Of a stretch of DNA of 64,000 nucleotides, positions 56,053 through 64,000 are shown in pieces. The DNA lies in contig NC_073696.1 in the NCBI RefSeq assembly GCF_029784165.1, positions 106,166,665-106,230,664 of the forward strand. The letters are read 5' to 3'. The first letter of the stretch is position 1. Each line of letters begins with the position of its first letter. A program made the translations under genes and the position numbers. The notes under the pieces are model-generated. The model had not been told where the DNA came from and ran no database searches. It saw nothing but the letters and a program-made list of their open reading frames with translations. This stretch comes from Wyeomyia smithii (taxonomy: Eukaryota; Arthropoda; Insecta; Diptera; Culicidae).

Positions 56053-56777
56053 GGGTGAATATGTATAAAACGCCCCCCCGGGGCATAAGGCCCCAGTCCA
56101 TTTATTCGGAAACACACAATAAAAAGGAAAGAGACTATTGGGAATCCGTAGCGGGTCATAGGACCAACCTTCTGTGCAAGTTTGATAATTGTCACTAGCA
56201 GCAAAAAATAAACAAAAATCAATTTTGAATTGAGCTGCTTCAGATCTAATTTCTTGCAGCGTTTCCGTAACATTTTTTCACTAATGTATAAAGTTTATTA
56301 CCTGGTTTTTGTACTTATATATCTCAAATGAACCTCTAAGCTGCTGTATCTAGTGAAGAAACGATAAAAATTGTATAATTTGCTTAAATATCCAATGCTT
56401 TCTGCTACATTACAGCTCCCGGGCAATATGCCCCACCGCTAGCCCGACTGATTTGTTCATTGCTTTAGCGTTTGCTTCTAAGACTTCAAGCGCTGTTTCA
56501 CTTCGCATGCTGAGCTGGCATATGAAGCTACTGCATGGGGCATATTATAATGCATCTGGGGCGTTGTGCCCCGGTAGATTGGAAAGCTTGCAATTTTGTC
56601 ATATTTTTTAATAAAATTATGGCGTTTTCGTGTAATAGTAATTACAAAACAAAATAATAGCAGTGCATTACCAACTAAAAAGTGTATCCAACTGCATGAA
56701 AGATTTGTTGTTTGTGATAAACAAAGCTACAATATTGACGATGTTCCTTAGGGGTGGCGTATTATACCTGTTTACCC
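56053..56777. mobile_element. Element with GGGGCATA words and TA-flanked ends
   Basis: GGGTGAATATGTATAAAACG at the left and the inverted GGGTAAACAGGTATAATACG at the right, each next to TA. Inside, GGGGCATA / TATGCCCC words recur (56091, 56425, 56536, 56570). About 725 bp, no transposase. Family unassigned. Confidence 0.6.
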
Positions 56778-56799
56778 TACGCAGTCCATAGAAGGTCCT

Positions 56800-57100
56800 G
56801 TTCGCAGCTACAACTTGTCTTCTTCCCCATTAATCTCCACTCAGTCGTATGCTGCCTTTGAATCTTCAAACAGTTGATGAGTCTACAAGTTATTATCCCG
56901 GAGCTTATCGGGTGAAAAATTGATCCGTGGGCTGACGAAGGATTCTGTTAACGGTCTCAATCTAAAGAACAGGATACGGAAGAGCACTTTGTATACAAAG
57001 TTGAGCAACAGAATGCCTTAATAGTCGATTGCCCCTTTTGTAGAATGGGCATATGAGGCCTTCCAGCCCATAAAGCAGTACTGAGGGTAATATTTTCACA
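56800..57100 (-). pseudogene. I/Loner-type reverse transcriptase remnant
   Basis: Minus-strand reading gives LLNFVYKVLFRILFFRLRPL and TESFV, then QLFEDSKAAYD further on. These match the LLN..YKVLSRILF.RLRPLTESFVG...THHLF.DFKAAYD blocks of the I-clade RT. Frameshifted and truncated. Confidence 0.6.
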
Positions 57101-57439
57101 AAATTTGTCAAAGTTTGTGTCAATACCTCAGTCAATAATATTGTATTTAGTTACTATTGTCAAAAATGACTTGTTTGACGGCTCCAAGAAACCAATGCGT
57201 TTAAAAAGCTCGATTTCCAAATCTCAGCATCTTTCGTATTTTTCCCAGATTTTGCTCATGCGTCCTGTTTGCTTGCCTGCAAGCTCGTAAATCACGATAA
57301 CATTTTAGCACACGAGTTCTCCATATGGTTCCTGTCTTAGAATCCGAGTGTCCTGGGTTTTTCATAATTATTCCTAAAACCATCAACCTCAGTTTCCAGT
57401 CATAAGTTCCATTACGACGCTTCCTCTCTGGTCCATCCG

Positions 57440-57560
57440 AACAACAGAACCAAGTTTTTTGTTTTATTTGAAGCCACAAACAATCCTAAATTAATCGGAA
57501 GTCGATTAGTTTTGTCTCCGCGTTTCGAATTTTTATGAAAAAAACCTGCTTTTTTGCATT
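57440..57560. repeat. Fragment of the 6226-6385 MITE family
   Basis: CCAAGTTTTTTGTTTTATTT, then AATCCTAAATTAATCGGAAG and TCGATTAGTTTTGTCTCCGC parallel the interior of the MITE at 6226-6385 in the same order. No intact ends. Confidence 0.5.
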
Positions 57561-57654
57561 TTCCATTCTAGCCTACTTTTTTTCATTTTCCATTCTGAAT
57601 TGGAACTCGACCTTCTGTTTATTCATACACAGACTTCACTGCCTACTGTTTAGT

Positions 57655-57785
57655 TTACAGGACAATTACGGGACTAGCGTTACGATCCTACTGACACTAA
57701 CAGTCACTCCCGAGCCGCGACTTGAACCTACGACGATTGGCTTGTTAGGCCAGCATCGTACCTCGAGACCATCTGGGAGCATTTT
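57655..57785 (-). mobile_element. tRNA-derived SINE fragment
   Basis: The minus strand reads CCAGATGGTCTCGAGGTACG, ATGCTGGCCTAACAAGCCA (an anticodon-arm-like stem and loop) and then GTAGGTTCAAGTC, a B-box. These are tRNA-like elements in the right order, with a short non-tRNA tail. The acceptor stem does not pair, so it is not a tRNA gene. Confidence 0.55.
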
Positions 57786-57844
57786 CCATTCTAAAGAGCT
57801 CAAAATGATCTAAACCATGCGTTTCATGACTTCAAAATACAGGT

Positions 57845-58330
57845 TTTTTGATGCTTAATAACTTTACCGAAGACACTAAAGAACTAGGATATCCCTAAAA
57901 ATGCTATAGCTTTGAGGGCCTAACTGTATTGAATCCACAAATGGCCGACTTCGTGCCACCTCTTCGAATTTCCAGAAGCACAAGACTCGGTAACAGTCAA
58001 TGCGTCACCTTTAAAAACACTAGGTATTTTATGTTTGCTGCGGTGAAGTAAACATAAAATTGCGTTTTCACAGGGAACACATTATCTATTTCCGAGTCTT
58101 GTGCTTCTGAAAATTCGAAGTGGTGGCTCGAAATCGGCCGGTTGTGTATTCAATACCGTTTTACCTTACCCGTTACTTATGATGGAAATCATACTGACGC
58201 CTGTACAGCGGCAGTGTTGGCGAAAAAAAATATTTTCAGCAATTAATTCGACATACTCAACTTTGAACAGCTATAACTTTTTTTAGGGACATTCTAGCTC
58301 TTCAGTGTCTTTGGTAAAATCGTTAGACAT
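57845..58330. repeat. Long imperfect inverted repeat
   Basis: Outer arms pair ACTTTACCGAAGACACTAAA with an inverted TCAGTGTCTTTGGTAAAATC. Inner arms pair TTTCCAGAAGCACAAGACTC with GAGTCTTGTGCTTCTGAAAA. The ~485-bp block could be a foldback element; no clear flanking duplication. Confidence 0.6.
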
Positions 58331-58399
58331 TTAAAATACTATACTTTAACGCAATGTAGTTCATTAATAAAGCATTATTAAGCTCTCTAAAAAGGGAAA

Positions 58400-58570
58400 T
58401 GCAAAAAAGTAAGTTTTCCCATACAATATTTAATACTAATTTAAAATGCAATGCGCCAAGTAGAGACGAAACCAATCGACTTACTGGAAAGTTCAGAATT
58501 GTAAGGGGCCCCAAAAGGAACCAAAAAAAACTTGGTTCTGGAAAATTGATCACTTTACTCATCCTAATGT
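58400..58570 (-). repeat. Diverged inverted copy of the 6226-6385 MITE family
   Basis: Contains AAATGCAATGCGCCAAGTAG, GACGAAACCAATCGAC and GGAACCAAAAAAAACTTGGT, the reverse complement order of the MITE at 6226-6385, without recognisable terminal repeats. Confidence 0.55.
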
Positions 58571-59275
58571 GGATGTATGTGTATGTGTACGTGCAGGTGC
58601 ATGTGTATGTTGGGATGTGCATGCATATATAAGGGAGTGTTTGTTTGTTTGTTTATTTTTATAAGAGACCTTTTACCCACAATGGTCATTCGGGTCTCAA
58701 AGGGTAAGGGAGTGTGCTCCCAGCTAATGTCGTAAAAGTTCTCAATAAACACAGCTTCAATAAAAATTGATTCAGGAATATCTTGTATTTTATTTTTTTA
58801 ACGCCTTTGCAAAGTGTATTCGAACTTATTGAACACCCTGTAAACTAAACATTGAATAAAGAGGTGTTTCAAAAAGTTGACATCAGGGGAAAAAATGTAC
58901 CAAGCGATAACAATTTTTCTATGACATTCGAATGCGTTCCTCTATAAAAGAAGTGGTAACGGCATAATAAAGACAACCGACAGAAAAAATGTTTGCGTCG
59001 CCATCTAGTTCCCCATACACAACTGTTTCTTTATTGCCGTTCACCATATTCTCATGTCGACGATGGTATGTATGGTTGTATATAACATTCAGTATGCGAT
59101 ACACACTTTCTTTAGTACACAGCCGCCATATTGCCGAGTTTGCTTTTCTTTACACGAAGGCTGTCGGTAAGGTGCCGAACAATCTGTATTTTACTCCTTA
59201 CGGTTATTTTTCCTACAGCCTTTTATAACAGCCGTCACACGACGTTCGGCATAAGCAAATGAAAAAAGCAAAGAC

Positions 59276-59632
59276 GGGGGCCTTGCGTGGTTGGTAACGG
59301 CTCCGCCAACCACGCTCGACCCCTGGGTTCGAATCCCAACGCCGACATAGGTGTCGATGGTTGTGGGGTGGCGTGATCTAGTCACAACCAACCCAACTGG
59401 TCTAGATTTAATCCTAGCCGACACCGGGAGATTTTCTGAGGCGAAAAATCTCTGGGATCACGCCTTCCATCGCATGAGGAAGTAAAACCATTGGCGCCCG
59501 TCCGTTAATCAACGGGTCATAAGTTAGGGTCCTGGATGGAGTAGCCTCCCCGGACGTCGGTGATTGGCACAACAACAGTGGCGGAAATAGACCGACGAAA
59601 AATAAGCGAGAATAAAAAAAATTAAAAAAGGG
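59276..59632 (+). mobile_element. tRNA-derived SINE, full-length-looking
   Basis: Starts GGGGGCCTTGCGTGGTTGGT with an A-box-like segment, then CTCCGCCAACCACGCTCG and B-box GGTTCGAATCCCAACG. A ~270-base body follows, with the hairpin word GGAGATTTTCTGAGGCGAAA, and it ends in an A-rich tail (AATAAAAAAAATTAAAAAA). Pol III boxes and tail are the SINE hallmarks. Not a tRNA gene, because the acceptor stem is absent. Confidence 0.75.
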
Positions 59633-60850
59633 GAGAAAATGTTACCGGTGGATTTGGGACAAATTTTCCAAGCTTCTCATTTTTTCATTATAAAATGACG
59701 AACCAGAGCCTCTTGAAACTGGTTTTACGTGTCTGTAGGTTTGTTTCCATTTGAACAATCATTCAATGAAAAGTTAAAAAGTTAAAAAACATATTAAGCT
59801 TGTGAAAAAAGCATAACAAAATTGGTTCCGTTTCGCCAATCGCAATTGAAAACATAATCTAACCCAGAACTGTGCTTGAGTTTATAGGCGCTAATAGGTA
59901 CTGACCAAAAGAACATATAATGTCATTGTATGCCACACCCGTTCGAATCGTCGCAAGCTTGCTTTTATTCATTCATCCATTCGTGTGTTTTATTTGCAGA
60001 CACGATTGCCAATCAAATAAGCACCATCAAATACGAAATCGCGAATGCTTCGCTACCGACCGTTATTAAAATTGTCACTGCAGAAAGAATCTTCAAATTA
60101 TGATGTGGCTTAACGTGAACGTGGACGCACATAAACCGGATTCCGCATTCTGGGCTGTTATACAAGAAGAATCACCATCATTAAAGGTGTTGATCTTAGT
60201 CAAGAATACTTTTGACGGATCTTGAAACAACAGTGGAATGTATTCGAAGAAATCTGCCCGGATGAGATCATCCGTAATTTTATCGTGTGCTTTTTTGTAG
60301 AGCTGTTATAAACTGCTGTACTGACTGGCGAAAACTCAGTATGAAGTGTCAATCGATAATCCACAAATAACTGTTCATAACAACTAAACAAATTGAAACA
60401 TTCTTAGGTTGTTCCTGATTTACTAGGCCACCAATTTTTGCGCTTGTTGCATTGTGTTCAAATGTTTGAATAAATTCAACCACCATTGTAACTGTTCTGA
60501 AGAGGAAAAAGTCATTATCTTTCCCTGCACGTACTTGAGCATCGGATATGGGGTTCGAGCACCATCGAGTAGCGCTACGATAGCAACGTGTACATTTCTT
60601 CGAATCACGAAAAACGTCCTACCTACCAACGGTGCACGTATTACTCAGATCGTAATACGTGCACTAAGAATATTTGTAACCCATCATGTGTCGCATGTTT
60701 CAAGAGCAACATACTAGAAACCGAAAAAAACGATCATGCTATTGGAACTTTCGGTTTTAGGTCGGACAGTCACCTACCTATGTGACCAATGGAACTTATA
60801 AGACCAATGGCAAAAGTTGACTTCTATGTACTAGAGCCGAATAACTACGA
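59633..60850. other. Stretch without a recognised gene
   Basis: Moderately AT-rich. An 87-codon plus-strand frame (60454-60717) is Cys/Thr-rich without a known pattern. Nothing else seen. Confidence 0.35.
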
Positions 60851-60852
60851 TA

Positions 60853-61392
<540 letters not shown>

Positions 61393-61394
61393 TA

Positions 61395-62002
61395 TATAGG
61401 TTCTGGAAAATGTTCAAACAAATATAAAACACATAAACTCAAAACAACTGTGTTACGTAATGCTCTTGAAATCATTTATGAGAAAATTACGAAATCACAG
61501 TAATTTCACAGATCATTGAAAAAAATCGAATGCCAGAATAGACTTTTACCCTGGGTATATAATTACGACAAATGGTTATAACATTGCACAGTACATGCGC
61601 TGCTCCTCATTCAAGCAGTAATTACTTTCACTATGAATTTAACAGTCCGATATTCGATTTGTTTAGTCCGCCGCATTGTTATTAATCGTCGTCTACAACT
61701 ATTCATTTAATTACTACCTGCTTAAACTGGTAATTTACTGTGGCATTCAAAACTCACATGGTACCGCTCACCTTTGCTGTGGTGACATCCAATCATGCTG
61801 ATCTCCATTCAACCTTCATACATATTTATTATCAGCCATACCACATTAGTATTCAGAAGGCAGAGTGCGAAACGTTATTTTTCCTACATTCACATTTGGT
61901 TTCCTTCGAGTTACGTTCTTCGGTTTCTTCTACGCAAGTGTCACCAAAATCAAACCCTTTCTTCAGGGAGTCACACTACGAGCGAACAGCGATCGTTCAT
62001 GC
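61395..62002. other. Stretch without a recognised element
   Basis: A 175-codon plus-strand frame (61740-62267) covers part of it. It has no domain, and its Phe/Tyr/Ser/His composition is what AT-rich DNA gives. Nothing else seen. Confidence 0.3.
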
Positions 62003-62006
62003 GAGA

Positions 62007-62033
62007 TATAAATACACTAGGCAATACTTCAGT
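62007..62033 (+). promoter_or_regulatory. Possible core promoter
   Basis: TATAAATA at 62007-62014 followed by TCAGTC with the A at 62031. This is an insect TATA plus initiator pair, though the 24-base spacing is shorter than usual. A good donor (GATGG|GTGAGT) lies downstream at 62914. No coding exon can be attached. Confidence 0.25.
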
Positions 62034-62257
62034 CTTTTTTATCAGTCAATCTTTCAGACGACTGCCACTTCGACTCACATTATCGTTTTTTTTTTTTTGT
62101 TTATCGCACGTTTATTTTATGTTCAACACAAAAAAAAACTGAAAACTGGTGCTAATTACAAATCCTACACTATAGTGGTAGAAGCAAACCAGCAGTCAAT
62201 AACAGATATTACATTTTCGCTACACTTCCTCGATCAGTTCAAATTTTCTTTCATCAA

Positions 62258-62516
62258 TGTTGAATAAACTTTATTAATACGGGTGCCCGCGCAAAATGCA
62301 CATCGCTGAAACGCCCAAGTGAAGCTTCGAGCGTAAAATATCGCTGGATGTAGAAAGTCTCAATACCCTGAATTGAGGTTCCACCGTTCGACGGCCGGCT
62401 GAATCGTGAACAGCCCGAATATGTGCTGCCCAAGCCACGGGCGAAACAAAAGAGCTCATGCGGCGTAAGATGGTTGGGAATATTAAAAAAAAAAGTCATG
62501 GTCAAAGCATTCAACA
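62258..62516 (-). repeat. Possible solo LTR
   Basis: TGTTGAAT at 62258 and ATTCAACA ending at 62516 form a TG...CA bounded 259-bp block. It has an AATAAAGTTT word at its minus-strand end and higher GC than its flanks. No target duplication is visible, so the call is tentative. A signal-peptide-like frame crosses it (62254-62544, minus, MVALIICAILLNALTM). Confidence 0.25.
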
Positions 62517-62639
62517 AAATTGCACAGATGATTAGAGCAACCATTAAACTAGAGTGTTCGAGGAATTGTTTTTCTTTTCCATCAAACTCTACTAGAGATT
62601 ATAAGAAAAGTTGTTGTTCTTTTCAAATTACTACCCGAT

Positions 62640-63420
62640 TGAGGCGTCGCACTGCACACTGCGACTTTGAATAACCCGCACAGACAAAGTGGGTGTATTG
62701 CGGGAAACCCGCCGAGGTAAATCCAAGAGTGAAGAAACGAATCCAGCAGCGCCCCAAATACGAATAAAGACTACAACGCTGAAGATTTAATTCGACCACC
62801 AATACAGCAACAGTCAAAAACAACCGTCCGCGAATCGTGCGCGCGGTGGAACACAAATAAAAAAAAATCCATCATATATCATGCCGCTGAATGACCACGA
62901 AATATGACGCGATGGGTGAGTAATGCAATAAAAATACCAAATAAATAATGCTAAATCTCGCGTGTAGTTGAATACATGTGACCCACCGTCAATAATCGCC
63001 GAGAAGAACTGCTTCGAAAATAGCCGGCAGCAGACGACGAACCTCCTTTCGTTGTCCTATCCGTTCCGTTTGTTTAGGTTTCTGCTTTCTGCGGCTCAGC
63101 GTGGTGGACAAAAGATCACTGCAAGCAACGAACGACTACCAAACAACCAAACACAACCGCACCGCCCGGGTAATAAAACACGACTAAATAGAAAATAGAG
63201 CCAAGCAAACGAAGCAAACCAAACTATACAGCATTGGGCGATCACGATCGTTTCTTTGGTACCGAATCGATATCCGTGCGCCAGCAATTTGATCTTTTGA
63301 ATCGATCATTGCTGATAGCGAATTTCTCGAAATAAAAAAGAGAAAGAGAATCTTCAGTTCACCAACTCACCTCGATTCGACCTGAAAGCAAACTAACTGC
63401 TGTCAAAACCGTCAAAACCC
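62640..63420. other. GC-balanced single-copy-looking region
   Basis: CA- and CAAA-rich sequence (ACCAAACAACCAAACACAAC near 63140) and a donor-like GGTGAGTAATG at 62912 give the look of insect 5' UTR and promoter DNA. No coding exon was recognised on either strand, so this may be the edge of a gene beyond the window. Confidence 0.25.
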
Positions 63421-63537
63421 TTCTTTATTCGGGGCTACGAAGCTGCTGATATTTGTTGTTTGATGTTTTTTGCAAAGGAGAGTAAAGGAAAGAAATATTT
63501 TGCTTTTGTCATAACGCATTAGTATGACAACCTATAC

Positions 63538-64000
63538 CAGCGGTTCTCAACCTTTTTTTTGTCCGCGTACTTAGGGCCGGCGTTTCATGTGGGTAGTACG
63601 GGTAGTAGTACCCACTCGGAAAATATCCATGTGGGTACTCACCCACACGGAACTATCGGACAAAACCAAAAAAAAAGTAATGTTGCGAGCGACAGATTTT
63701 TTGATGGATATCGTTGAGCGAGAGATTACAAATCTACAGATTTATGTACAGTTGTAAAGTTTCTAAGGGGAAAGGATTATTTTTTTTAACTGTTTCATTT
63801 ACGATAGAGAATTTCATTTACGATAGTGTTCTAAATTTCATTTACGATAGAGTTCTAAAATTTCGCTTTCTCGTAAAAATTTCCCATGCCAAATTTGAGC
63901 TCAATCGGAATTCGGGAAGTAGAGCCTCAAAGCGGTCAAAGTTACAGTTTTTTGATCGATGATAGAAATGTTCGAGCTGGGAGTGTCTCTTGTGTGTTCT
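63538..64000. mobile_element. hAT-like element, left end; right end outside the window
   Basis: CAGCGGTTCTCAACCTTTTT is a typical Charlie/Tip-type hAT terminus. Just inside are GTGGGTAGTAC, GTAGTACCCACT and GTGGGTACTCACCCAC, a palindromic subterminal repeat. ATTTCATTTACGATAG is tandemly repeated near 63810-63850. No matching inverted end occurs before 64000. Confidence 0.55.

Noticed and set aside
57720..57785. tRNA gene on the minus strand
   Set aside because: An anticodon-arm-like stem and B-box exist but no acceptor stem closes; better read as a SINE fragment.
59276..59350. tRNA gene
   Set aside because: A and B boxes are present, but the acceptor stem does not pair and the sequence continues into a SINE body with an A-rich tail.
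61740..62267. 175-codon plus-strand open frame
   Set aside because: No domain, composition typical of AT-rich DNA, and overlap with a candidate promoter and a possible solo LTR. Length alone is not enough.

Overview
The window looks like culicine mosquito DNA, most likely Aedes. This rests on the transposon families and the long TE-packed introns, not on a species-diagnostic gene. It holds one clear host gene and a BEL/Pao LTR retrotransposon; nearly everything else is transposon sequence or unrecognised DNA.

Host gene (minus strand, 31548 down to 7278). Six coding exons join in phase into a predicted 552-residue protein. It has four hydrophobic membrane segments in exons 1-5 and a long Asn/Tyr/His-rich tail in exon 6. 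Splice sites and phases agree at every junction. Intron 1 (18916-31454) and intron 5 (8377-17388) are full of transposons. A second phase-compatible first exon may lie at 30518-30764.

Intron 5 carries a complete-looking BEL/Pao element (9045-16954) in antisense to the gene. It has 360-bp LTRs with two differences, a CTAAG target duplication, a tRNA-Tyr-type primer site and gag-pol without env. The polyprotein is broken by one frameshift and one TAG. About 1.2 kb of noncoding DNA separates pol from the 3' LTR.

Intron 1 has two inverted I/Loner-type non-LTR remnants, each invaded by other elements whose order can be read from target duplications. The minus copy holds a SINE that itself holds an 849-bp insertion. 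The plus copy holds a foldback-like element with arms of short repeats (23244-24055) and a SINE (25301-25574). Further on are a palindrome, a minisatellite, a long TA tract and a hAT-like element full of TTAGCG words.

The left flank (1-6800) is a MITE-rich block. A Transib-like element interrupts a Jockey/LOA-type reverse transcriptase remnant and itself contains another element. The right flank (31.5-64 kb) has no secure gene. It holds DNA transposons (pogo-like, Harbinger-like, Tc1-like, hAT-like), a 140-bp tandem array, two inverted 0.9-kb elements about 6 kb apart, foldbacks, two tRNA-derived SINEs and a hAT end at the right edge.

No rRNA, genuine tRNA gene, CRISPR array or viral integration was recognised. 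All identities come from reading the sequence; no database search was run.
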